Positions 46,150-57,147 of a stretch of DNA of 64,000 nucleotides are shown piece after piece. The position numbers and the translations under genes are program-made. Source of the stretch: Stromatinia cepivora (Eukaryota; Ascomycota; Leotiomycetes; Helotiales; Sclerotiniaceae); assembly GCA_014898415.1 (NCBI GenBank), contig RCTD01000014.1, positions 434,001 to 498,000 of the forward strand. The letters are read 5' to 3'. The notes under the pieces are model-generated. The model had not been told where the DNA came from. It saw only the letters and a program-made list of their open reading frames with translations, and ran no database searches. Within the stretch, counting starts at the first letter, position 1. The number at the start of each line of letters is the position of its first letter.

Positions 46150-47349
46150 TCAGTCGATACCAAAGAATGCATTATCAAATTGGCCATGCTCCATTTCGCT
46201 TATTTCTCCCCCTACATTTGCATCGTCATCACCGCCGAAAAACAAATCGTCAAATGCACTTTCTTCTGCCCCAACCATATTATCGAGATCTAAGTCCAGA
46301 TCCATGCTGTTATTATTATTGTTGCTATTGTTGTTGTTATTCGTACCGCTGCCATTAGTCATGTTAAGGAGGTCGTCCACCATATTTCCTTTGTCATTTG
46401 TTATAGAGATGTTCGTGTTGTTAGAAGAAGCTTCATTAGAAGGTTGGAGATCGTTCATGTTGAAATCTTGCGGGTTATTCCCAAAGGTGGAGAGGTCAAA
46501 CTCTGTATTTTGTGTCTGGTTATTGTCCTGACTTTGAGTGTTTGTGGTTGCATCCAGCATTGTGAAACCCATGTTATCAAAATTCACAGCTGTAGAGTCC
46601 TCTTTAGCAGCACTTTCTGGGATATCGAAGAGTGAATCGGTCGAAGAATCTTGTCCGCCTGCTGTGGCAGATGCAGGGGCATCGGCAGATGCTGAAAGTG
46701 TGGTATTTATTCCCAAACCGATAGGCTGCGGCTTATTGTCATTCGTACTTGGTGGAGACAAAATCATGGCCTCTTTCCTCTCTTCCTCATGCACAATTTC
46801 CTTCGACGGGTCATTTTTGGCCAGGTTTTCCTCTTCCGTCGCAATCGTTTGGAGAGGGGTAATTTCTTGAACCCTCTCTTCCTTCGTCGCTACCGTTTGA
46901 TCATCACATTTGGCATGCGGAGATGATGCGGGCTGAGATGCGTCGGGTTCATCGATCATTTGGATTGGAGGGTTCTCTGCAGCAATTCGTTTCGACCGTA
47001 ACGCTTCTAAATCTCGTCCCAAGACCGATTTTGCTCGTACCTGTAGTCTGATGTTAACACCATACGATTAGTGATTTGAGAAAGCCCACTTACAATTTCA
47101 GCTTCAAGATCATCTAAAGCGCGGTGAAAATTGTCGGTAATAGATGGAATGGTTGAGTGAAGTCTTATAGCGGAAATGGCCATTGTCTTTCCTCCTTCTA
47201 GACCTGTTGCGCGAAGAGCTTTGCCAGTCTCTATAAGCTAAAAGATGTCAGTCTATGATTTGATCATTAAGGCAAATGATACATACAACAGCATTGATTT
47301 GGATCTGCAGAATCTCCAGAGGAGTTTTGGGTTGTTGCGCTTGAGCCAT
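46150..47349 (-). CDS. Mediator complex subunit 2-like protein
   Basis: Minus-strand exons: 47287–47349, 47094–47237 and 46150–47040, 365 aa. The first 90 residues match the helical fungal Med2 type in layout: PKTPLEILQIQINAV, a GKALRATGLEGGKTMAISAI stretch, HSTIPSITDNFHRALDDLEA and the AKSVLGRDLEALRSKR helix. The remainder is a low-complexity acidic region rich in Asn, Ser, Asp and Met (poly-Asn near residues 310–325), which fits a tail-module Mediator subunit contacting activators of RNA polymerase II. The family call rests on recalled motif layout, not on a search. A longer plus-strand open frame over the same bases is a shadow. Confidence 0.6.
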
Positions 47350-48367
47350 GATCAAAGGAGGGTGAGTGTGATATTTTAAAGCAAAGTAAGGTTTGAAAAA
47401 ATATCGAAACTGAAGTAAAAGGTACAAAAGATTAGCCTTTCTATTCAGAAAAAAGGATATGCTTGAAAAGTGGTGAATATTGTATAGACTTTTGATTTTA
47501 CAAGCATCTAATAGTTTTCATCATCATAATACAGATGACAGAAGTTCGGAGCTCTGTAATGATTGTTCCCGCACCCGCACCTCCCGCACCCGCACCTCCC
47601 GCACCTCCGCACGCCCTGCACCTCCTCCTAGATCTGCATCTCCTATACCTCCTATATTAGATACTGAAACTAAATCTAATATATATTACAAAAGTACCCT
47701 AATGATAGATTCTTTTAATTCTTGCTGGTGTATCACCTCATTAGGCTTAGACATTCAGTTGGCTGGTGGATCCTGAAGTGACAAAAGCACGTGCACTAGC
47801 GCTGACCACTCCTGTTACCCCTCATGCATCTAAGGAAGAAATCCTTAGTTTACAGTCTCAAATATAAAACGATTCGACCTTGATCAATTGTATCCCTTGA
47901 TATTCTTCATCATCTTTCATTCTCATACAGAATCTTACTCCTAGCTCCAAGGTGTTGCTAGTAAAGATTGTTTGTCTTACGAAGCCTAGTTAATGGATGA
48001 ATATTTGATAGTACACTTTTGGAAACTTTCGGAAACTTTTTCTTTGTTAAGCTGAATGGAATAATCTAACTTCTAGCTCCAAAGTGTCTCTAGTGGAGAT
48101 TGTTTGTCTTATGAAGTTTTCATTAGAACTATCTAGTTAATGGATGAATATTCGATAGTACACTTTTGGAAACTTTTTCTTTGTTAAGCTGAATAGAATG
48201 TTTACAAAGATTCTGAAATTGCTTCAGTTCTTGGACATCTTCCTATAATATAAAGACAAGTTCTTTCCCTATTCCCTTGAAAATAATCCTACATTACAGC
48301 AACACCTTCTTCCAAAACATCATGAAGTTAGTATTGGAAAATATTTCCATCCCTCAGCTAACACAAG
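47350..48367. other. intergenic with two kinds of tandem repeats
   Basis: Holds a GC-rich CCCGCACCCGCACCT-type tract at 47568–47618 and a diverged tandem duplication at 47941–48200. No gene is seen. Confidence 0.45.
47941..48200. repeat. diverged tandem duplication of about 125 bp
   Basis: Copy 1 (about 47941–48063) and copy 2 (about 48073–48200) both run from CTAGCTCCAA through GATTGTTTGTCTTA, TTAATGGATGAATATT and GATAGTACACTTTTGGAAAC to TTTGTTAAGCTGAAT, with scattered substitutions and a few indels. They lie upstream of the zinc-ribbon gene. Confidence 0.85.
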
Positions 48368-48915
48368 ATGGCATCCCGACCTATTTACCTTCCACTCAGA
48401 TGTTGGAATTGTGCCGCTGAACACACAAACACCCAGGAGAGTTGTTTCATTTGTCATGGGTGGGTTTTGCCGACACGGACGAAGCTACCCAGGGAGCCTA
48501 TTGATTGGAAGATCCTTGTGATAATATCAACTGATACCGATGAATTCAAGAAAGAACAGTTCAAAGAGGCAGAGATTGCGATTCAGGGTGGCCGCTACAT
48601 GGCAATTCTTGGTGCCGAAACCCCGGACAGTCCATATAGTGTGTATAGGCCAGAGAAGACGGCGGTCTTCCTTCACCGACCTGGAAGCGATACGCGGTTA
48701 TCATTCAACAGGCCGAACCAGGACAAAATTTTGGCCAGTTCTAGGGAAGGGGCGAAAATCCACTCTGGTGAATGGAAAATATTTGAGAACATGGTAGGAG
48801 TGCCGACACCTAAAAATTTATGTAAGTATTTTTAAGAATTGCAGTCTGCTCAGCATAAGCGCTGACCTATTAAATAGTGCCAGAATCTTTCCCAAAGCCA
48901 GAACACCTTTTGTAG
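48368..48915 (+). CDS. small protein with N-terminal zinc-ribbon-like CxxC pairs
   Basis: Exons 48368–48821 and 48878–48915, 163 aa. Two CxxC pairs near the start, CWNCAAEH and CFICHGW (residues 13–33), look like a small zinc ribbon. The rest is soluble and mixed in composition (EPIDWKILVIISTDTDEFKK, YMAILGAETPDSPYSVYRPE). The second exon adds only a short Pro- and Leu-rich tail. No family is recognised. The zinc site is inferred from cysteine spacing alone. The gene lies 0.5 kb from, and convergent with, an APH-like kinase that also has a CxxC near its N-terminus. Confidence 0.6.
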
Positions 48916-49387
48916 AAGGTGTTGAACTAGATACAGGTGGTGGGAGGTTGGATAAGGTTGTGTACGGGAGAGGAGGCTAGTCACATAAGTATCGCTCACA
49001 TACCAGATTCATGTGTGCATAGCACACAGAACCTGAGACGTGTGCTAGCCATTAGCTTCATTAGGGGAAATCCTACACGCTCCTTACCAGTGCTTGATCG
49101 AGGGAATTCGGCCCTAACAATTTCGGCTTTGGTCAATTTTAGTTAGTTGGTTTGCACTTTTATACAAACAAGAAGGGCTTTCAACTTAATGATTGCTTTT
49201 TCACCTGCTATTTTATGTGCTAAGTTACGGGAAGCATCTCAGCAGTTTTGAGAGTGGGTTTGTGCTTCTGTACAGAGACCCTTCGGTACCACAAATCTTC
49301 ATTTCAGGTATTCCGAACTTCTATACCGACAAAGGGTTTATGGAAAAAATCAAAGACTAAATATTGGGATAAGCAGAAGCTAGCTCC

Positions 49388-50791
49388 CTATGTACTAATT
49401 TCATTGAACCACCGAAAAAGTTTCCTCTCATGTTTATCATGTTTGTGGTTGTCCCTATCTTGGTCTGAATCTTCACCCGAATCCGTAAGCCCAGGGTCAT
49501 ACACATCCTGGTGCTCTTGCGGCCACCCCAAATCCCACTCCACAAAACTTTGTCTTATTTTATGGCATTCACAAAATACCTTGCCACCAAACCACCTATT
49601 TGCTGCACCCATTCCATGCTTGCTCATACCATGATTCCCTCCACTAGACCATGCCTTCTCAACATCCTTTATGGCCTTCACCATCGGCTTCCAATCCTTC
49701 TTTTCGAATGTTGGGGGGCAATACTCCGAAAGTGCTTTTTGTTCTTCACCGACTAGTCCGGGATCGTCAAGAAGTTCTACCCACCAAGGGAAATAGCCAG
49801 CCGTTTCCCAATCAATCAATGCGGTGATCTTCCACTTTCTCTCTGCGTTTTCATTTGAAACAAAGATATTTGCCCAATTCAAATCGCCGTGGGTTAAAAC
49901 ATATGGTCCACCCTTTGGAAAGTTTGCCTTAAGCTCAACTATTTGTTCGTCCACGTCTTTGAGCCAAGCGCCTCGCACCGCCGGATCCCGGAGTCCAGCC
50001 TTATTTCTGACCCAACGTTCGTATAAAAGACCTTTGCGCATCCCAGGAGTTAAGTTTTCCAGCCATTCTTCTTCATTGCGTCCTGTCTTGATACAGCCAA
50101 ATCCAGTGCAATTGCCAATACAACAATCACGAAGTTCTCCACCATCTGCTCTCTGCATGTAGGGGCTAGTAAACTGGCGCAGTCTTTTGAGATGTTCCTG
50201 GAGATCGAGCAAAATATCATCGAGTTGTTCATCGCAGAGAATGCCATCATCATCTAGGTCCGACAGTGTTTCTCCCCCTGCCCGGGACATCATTACAAAA
50301 TTGAACTTTTCATCTTTACCCCCAAACTTGTGCATTTCCACGAGAGGCAAACCTGACTTCGCTTCCCGAAGAAACTTCTGTGTTGTATAGTCGTTTGTCA
50401 TATAGGAATCAGGGATGTTTAATTCATCCCTCAGCAGCCACTGCCCATCTGGACCACCAAGTTCCCAAATGGCATTATTCCATCTCACATGTTTAACCTT
50501 GATGCGTGAAGTATATCCTGCGCAGGCTTGATTATTAGTCAAGCCACAATTACGACATAATATGAAAGTATCCCTCGATCCGTATGCTAAATCAGGGGGC
50601 CTAAATTTGCCAATTAAGGTGCCATGAACGACCTGAAAAAGATCTTTGCTATCTACTCCGGGGTGATCTATAATATAACTAATTAATATCGAATCATTTT
50701 ATGTGTTGAACATTTACTTACAGGTAGTGTCAAATTCTAACTTGTCCTGAATAACATCACGAGTTATTTTTTTAGTATTTTCCTCCTCCAT
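49388..50791 (-). CDS. aminoglycoside-phosphotransferase-like (APH) kinase
   Basis: Minus-strand exons 50722–50791 and 49388–50667, 449 aa. The protein-kinase-like APH fold is shown by the catalytic loop YVLTHGDLNWANIFVS (Asp about 292) and the metal-binding ALIDWETAGYFPWW (Asp about 317). An N-terminal segment with CRNCGLTNNQACAGY precedes a WNNAIWELGGPDGQWLLRDE stretch. Such APH-domain proteins are numerous in filamentous fungi and mostly of unknown substrate; antibiotic resistance should not be inferred. A 35-residue acidic/basic tail (DSGEDSDQDRDNHKHDKHER) ends the protein. The first exon was added to reach an ATG in good context; it is short and less certain. Confidence 0.85.
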
Positions 50792-53480
50792 TGTAGGGAG
50801 AGGTACGTGAAGCGTGGCTGCACTTGATTTTTATATAAAATAAGTATATTGAATTCTAATATTGTGGAAGATGACAGTCAATAAGCAGGAAAATAGATAG
50901 TGCTTTATCAACGATAAGTACAAAGGAGAAGGAGGATGACTTAGGAAACAGTGTTGGTATAAAAGCCGTACATTGACGCATTTGGATTATCCTTTATTAT
51001 AATCAACTTTACATACTTAGATAGGTATCATCCAGTTCCGGTAACAATGAAATTTCCATCTAAATCTCGAGCTTAAAAATTTTTGACGAAACGTTTGAAA
51101 TGTTAGATACCTACTTATTTAAGTAGGTATGAGTGTAGTATACAAAGGATTGCAATTGCCTCTTTCCTTGTGACAATCAATTCTACCCGAGGATTGAGAT
51201 CTCGATTGGATTCAAAGGAAGTGGCAGCAGTTACTCGTGTACTATATACTGACAACAAAAGAGATAAGAAGATTACATATTGTACCATCTTCAGCGATAA
51301 CCTTGATTGGGACCGTAATGCATGGATGCTGGATGCTATGAAAATATGAAGAAGATTGAGGAGAAGGGTGAGCGCGAATTTTATAGATGTTTGACAGCGG
51401 CGGCCGCTAAACTTAGGGGGCAAGCACCACGACCCCCTGTTCTTGCTCTGCGCACGGACTACCATGGCGACCCATTGTTGGCATTCTAGGGGATAGGAGG
51501 AGGTTCATGGTTCATGAACTGGTGTTCTATCGAAGCTTTTTGCTACATCCCGGAGGTTAGACGAGTACAAGTTTCTGTTGTAAATCAATATCAAGTATGT
51601 GGAAGTCAGTCACTTTGTATAATATACACATACAGAAGCATTCATGCTCATTCATATATATCCTTCATTCCTGTGTAATTTTCCAGTTTGTTCATGTCTT
51701 GCCTTTCTTTGATGCATCTTTTTAGTACCTCACCGCCTGCAGTCTGCAGCCTGCAAAGACGTTTAAAGGGATGTGGTAAAACTAGAGGGGTAATTGTAGT
51801 AATAAATGTGAAAGAAATCATTCCCCTCAGACATTAGTGTCAGGACTGAAAAATGTGTCCAGTTGTTTGTTTTTGTGTTGGAACATTAAAGGCCGACATG
51901 GGTTTGTTAGCAACTCATTTAGGTACAAATGAGGCGCAGAATCATACCTCCCTGATAAGTAAGTTAGTTATGCACACGCAGATCCAATCGAAGCAGGAAA
52001 ACGGGAAAATTGAAGGAGCATCAGCAGTATTATGGAATATCGCTTCAGTCTGTATAAGAAGGGGCGGAGACAATTCTGGAAGTATAGTTGAATCTAGGTA
52101 GGCCCCTGATGACCACCTTCAAAAACTTCAACAACTACTTCATAGCTAGAATACTTACTTAACTACTCGGACCTGTTTAGTTAGAATGCCCCTCGATAAC
52201 ACAACTTCTCATCCCTCTTTAGATTCTGGGTACTATAATAATGAAAACGATAGAAACTGTTGAGGGATGTAAACGTTGATTGGACCCATCTGATGGGATT
52301 CGCAGTGCGGAGATAAGCTTTTGATTCCATGTCTGTGTGGTTCGCACGGAAGTTTAGCCTCAAGAAAGATGGGATGATCTGTCCTCAAGAACGTTGACTA
52401 ATGCCTTATATGGTAACTACTGTCATATCAATTAAGCATTTCGCCAATCGGCACCCCTTAATATTCCTTCCCGTCGGTATAACATCTGCTTTTTTCACAG
52501 TGGGTTTCTCGGTCCGCTCCAGCGGGAAGCATTTGAATAGAGTAATGAGCGTTCCGTGCTGTGTGACGGGGGCTTTCGTTGGTGGTTCAGAGTAAGAATT
52601 TCCTGTCTTGAGGTGGTGGCCAATAAGGATTGAACCTCTTAAGTAGATGGGTAGGTAGGCGTCTAATAAATTAACAAATGATTCTGTGAGTTGACTTGAG
52701 GAAAAGGAATGAAAATAGAATGACTTTCCTTCTCCTTCTCCTTCTCCTGCTCAATAGCTTGCTTCATGATATAATATCATATCATATCATATCGATTAAT
52801 CAGATAGTTTGGGAAGATATTTGGGAAGGGTGTTGATGCACATAAATAGGTAGATATCGAAGAGGTTAAATTCATTGGTGATCCCTATCTTGCAGTTGGC
52901 GGTTCATAAAAGTTTCCAAAAATTTAATATCTAGTATATGATATGTTACTCGGTGGATCTCAAACCATTGATAGAGTAAACAAGTAAATAGTGATAATAC
53001 TTGCAATGTGTGCCTACTTCGAGAGAACTTTGGTAGAACTTGAAGCTAATAAATGTTGAGCAATAGAATTTATCCAAAAGAGTTCAGTTGCATTTGAAAG
53101 GAAGGAATCTCTCATAAGCGAAAAAAGCAGAATGAAATTAGCAACTCAATCACATCATCAGTATATCCTCAATATTTGGAAATGAGAATATCAACGAGTC
53201 ACTTATAAATATAGATAGATATTTAAATATCTATGTAAAATGAACAAATACTTATTAGATAATTAGGTAATTATGATAGATATTATATAGTTTGAAAAAT
53301 GATTCGAATATTGAAACCGCGAAGAGTGAATTATAATTACCTACTGCATGTAATTACATATAATAAAATATACCTTAGGTATTCTTTTTGGCTTACAGAC
53401 CCTACCTACCTACCTACCTGATAGCCTTGTCCATTAGTTCTAGCGTGGAAACTAACAGAAAGAAGAGCTAGCTACTCTTT
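50792..53480. other. 2.7 kb AT-rich intergenic region
   Basis: No gene can be supported. A 57-residue frame on the minus strand (51115–51288) begins with a signal-peptide-like MVQYVIFLSLLLSVYSTRVTA and could be a small secreted protein, but nothing else supports it. Short CTTCTC (52727–52752) and CTAC (53396–53420) tracts occur. Confidence 0.4.
51115..51288 (-). CDS. possible small secreted protein
   Basis: Frame of 57 residues with a hydrophobic leader MVQYVIFLSLLLSVYS and a short hydrophilic remainder (TSFESNRDLNPRVE). No cysteine pattern or family is seen. It may be a chance frame. Confidence 0.2.
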   Translation of the reverse strand: MVQYVIFLSLLLSVYSTRVTAATSFESNRDLNPRVELIVTRKEAIAILCILHSYLLK

Positions 53481-54212
53481 TTATCAGACCCTCCCTCATT
53501 CAAACTTGCAGCAAAGTAATTTGCGCCGAACATCTTCTACTTTATCCCCAGTTTCTCTTCGTTCACCATCTTTTTTTTCTACTGTGTGCAAGAAAATCAT
53601 TTGCAGCGTCGTCGTCTCTTTTCCTCTCTCCTTTTCAATCTACTGTCGATACAGGCGTTTGGATTTTCGAGTGGTGTTTGTCTCCTCTCTATCCTTCTCG
53701 TCTTTTATTCGTCGTGATTGAATAATTTCTTCCATATTCATACCTCTCCGTTGTCATCGTCTCCGTCTCATCCTCTTTATTTCTCACTCGGTCTTCTGAG
53801 ATTTTGTCGCAGAAAACCCCTCCTTCATCGATCTCATCTCTTACTACTCTGCTACTTTTGCATCATCTCAAGCTTCATTTTGAACTTCCTCTGTTCATTT
53901 TGAATTACAACATTCGATAATTTATTCACACAACAAGGGATAAATTTAACTTGTTGCTATTCAACTTTCATCGATCTATTTCGCAAGTCGTCTATCGAAT
54001 TTTCGAGTCTCACGCGCTTCTTATCGTTCGAGTTACACAAGAACGCAAATCAGCGCACCTTCACAACTCAGCTTTTTTCGTTCCTTGTCATCGATCTCTT
54101 TACGATCCTATCCGCACAATTTTCTACTTTCGATTTTCCCTCTTATCTACTTCCTCCGCACAAGTATTTAAACCAACCACAGATAAGATATCATCTTTGA
54201 TCAAATTTCACA
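53481..54212 (+). promoter_or_regulatory. long CT-rich leader of the three-RRM protein
   Basis: About 700 nt directly before the ATG at 54213 are strongly pyrimidine-rich on the coding strand. This fits a long transcribed 5' leader or promoter of a highly expressed gene. Whether it is transcribed, and from where, cannot be seen. Confidence 0.45.
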
Positions 54213-55972
54213 ATGGCAGACAACGGTCCACCAAGCAGTGCCCAGCTCCCACCACCACCGCAGACTTCTGCTGGTGCGCCAGGCTATGAGAATGGCCACA
54301 ATAGCCAGGGCAACCCCTCGCATATGCCACCGCCACCGCTTCCTCCAGTTATTATCCCGCAGAACACAAATCCAATACCAACTGCAATTACCTCCCCTAT
54401 GGGTGAAAATGGTGGGGTAATGTCGCCAGATAGTGCTGGTGGATTTGTTCGCCGAGCTGCACCAGAACCAAACAAGCGCGCATTATATGTTGGAGGTCTC
54501 GACCCAAGAGTCACTGAAGAGGTGCTCCGTCAAATTTTTGAGACCACCGGCCATGTTCAAAATGTTAAAATCATTCCTGACAAGAATGTAGGTGCTGTCA
54601 GTATCTATCTACTTATCTCCGTCAAATTCTCAAGTTTCAAGCTTTCAAAGCCTACGAAATCCTTCAATAGGGTTTAACAGTTTCAACTCTTTCTTTTAAA
54701 TACACCCTACCTCCGTATAACATGATGCTAATCGAGGCTCAGTCAAAGGGATTCAATTACGGTTTTGTCGAATATGATGATCCTGGAGCAGCTGAGAGAG
54801 CTATGCAGACCTTGAATGGAAGACGTGTTCACCAGGCTGTAAGTGTTGATTTCTCCATCTTTCCAAGCAGCGAATCTGACTCCACAGGAAATTCGAGTGA
54901 ACTGGGCCTACCAGTCGAACACTTCAAACAAGGAAGATACATCAAACCACTTTCACATCTTTGTTGGAGACCTCTCAAACGAGGTGAACGACGAAGTTCT
55001 ATTACAGGCGTTCTCTGCCTTTGGTTCCGTTTCCGAAGCACGTGTTATGTGGGATATGAAGACAGGAAGGTCCAGGGGCTACGGCTTTGCTGCTTTCCGT
55101 GAACGTCAGGATGCCGAGAAGGCATTAAGCTCTATGGACGGTGAGTGGCTGGGCTCCCGAGCTATTCGTTGTAACTGGGCGAACCAAAAGGGCCAGCCAT
55201 CTATCTCGCAGCAACAAGCCATGTCTGCCATGGGCATGACTCCTACCACTCCTTTTGGTCATCACCACTTTCCAACCCATGGTGTTCAGAGTTACGATAT
55301 GATTGTTCAGCAAACTCCTCAATGGCAAACCACTTGCTACGTCGGAAACTTGACACCATACACAACACAGCAAGACCTTGTTCCCTTGTTCCAAAATTTT
55401 GGATATGTTGTGGAAACTCGTTTCCAGGCTGACCGTGGCTTTGCATTTGTAAAGATGGACTCTCATGAAAATGCTGCACTTGCCATTTGCCAGTTGAGTG
55501 GATACAATGTCAACGGCCGTCCTCTCAAGTGTAGTGTAAGTTCCGCTTATTTCTTCGTATCTATTCTATGCTAATGATTCTCTAGTGGGGTAAAGATAAA
55601 GCACCTACTTCGGCAGGCTTCGACGGCTCTCAGCAGAGCTACAGCCCTCAGGCCGGACCAACTCCTGGTGGATTCCCAGGTACACCCAACGCTTATTTCC
55701 CACAATATGGTGGAATGCCTCCGCAAGCTGGACCGCAATCAGCTGGACCCATGGCTAGCCAACAGTCTCCAGGCCAGTTCGCTGGTCAACAGGGGGGATA
55801 TGGTGGTCCTCCAGCTCAATCTCCCGCGCAATATGGCAATCAACCCATGGGTTATGGTGGCCCTGCCAGTGCTGGAGGATATGGTCGAGGTGCGCAACCC
55901 ACACCAACCGCGCAATGGAGTGCTCCCGCTACACAAAGTTACGGTAACGGCTTTGGTGGATATCAGGGCTAA
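54213..55972 (+). CDS. TIA1/Pub1-type RNA-binding protein with three RRMs
   Basis: Exons 54213–54587, 54737–54838, 54888–55535 and 55586–55972, 503 aa. A Pro-rich N-terminus is followed by RRM1 (about 88–165, RALYVGGLDPRVTEE and GFNYGFVEYDDPGAAERA), RRM2 (about 182–258, FHIFVGDLSNEVNDEVLLQA and GYGFAAFRERQDAEKA) and RRM3 (about 306–375, TCYVGNLTPYTTQQDL and GFAFVKMDSHENAALA). The tail is rich in Gly, Gln, Pro and Tyr. This is the layout of yeast Pub1/Nam8 and animal TIA1, which bind U-rich RNA, affect mRNA stability and splicing and join stress granules. The exact acceptor of exon 2 is ambiguous by two codons (54737 or 54743). Confidence 0.9.
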
Positions 55973-57147
55973 GCTCTATACGGCCGCACGCATTTATGAC
56001 CTCTTTTGGAGCAACTATTTTCAGGTGTATTTTGCTTTGTCAAGTTCTTACGGTCTTATGGGGATCAGGGATATTAAGTTTTGGTGGCATAATCTCATTT
56101 CCGCATCTGTGCTTTGGTCTTTTGCTTGACGGCTAGGCCGAGCAGCATTGAAGTTGCATAGGGTGCTCTATTTCAAGATAATTTTCTTTCGATCCGTAGT
56201 TTCCTATGTTCCTCAGTGTTGGAAAGGTGATTGTCACGTCTATCAAAAGTTCTTTTCTTCTCTTCTAGGTTATCATTGCCTCCGATTTATTTTCCTGCAT
56301 TTGATTTGTGGTCTCTCGTTTTCGCCTTTTGTCCTCATGAGTCCACGAATCTACTATAGCGACTACCCCGTTTATATTGTGCCATGTCACTTCTTCTTTT
56401 GGTCAACGTTGTCATTATCGAAGTGGCCGGCAGTTACATAAATTATGTTTTGCGGAAGATTGCAATGAAAATGATAGGATAATCTAAGATTTTTCTGCAG
56501 AATTGGAGGATTTGGTTGGCCAGGTAGGAGGCCAAAATGGGATGAGGGAACTGTAGGGTTAGAAACATTCACAACTACCCAATAAAAATTAAATGGCCGA
56601 TGCTGTCAGCAGAAGGCAGCAATGAATAACTACATATCCTCTCTACTCAAACTTATGATGATAAAGTACGAAAAAGTGCTAGGTGACTCGATAAACTAAT
56701 CAATAAATTGATAGGAACTTTCCATGGTTGGAATGCGCAATACCTAACAAACTTGATTCGAATATATTGGATAGGGAACTTCAGTGGTTGGATACCTAGT
56801 AGATAGTCTACCAAAGGAGTAGATAATGAGGAGATGTGAGAATGACAAGCCCAGTGGTCTCAGGCTAATAGGGAGGCTGAGATGTAAAATAAACTAAGTG
56901 TGAAGATGCGTTTTACGGCACCTTCCCCACATAAATTCCTTACATCAATGTGGGGTAACATAAATTAATTGATTTGATACGACGCGAAACGCGAATCCCC
57001 GTGACGCGAGGCAAAATAGCAAAACAATTTTAACATTGTACCCAATTGGACTTATACTCCCCGTATTTATTCTCTATTACAGCAAGAGGTGCAGGTGAGT
57101 TCAAGCAAGTGCACTTCTAATAATCCGCACTTTCCTCAAACGATTTT
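55973..57147. other. intergenic, no gene seen
   Basis: 3' region of the RRM gene and promoter of PIF1. Short open frames only. Confidence 0.45.

Noticed and set aside
45947..46531. 194-codon plus-strand open frame
   Set aside because: It lies over the Med2-like gene on the other strand and is rich in runs produced by its poly-Asn codons; a shadow.
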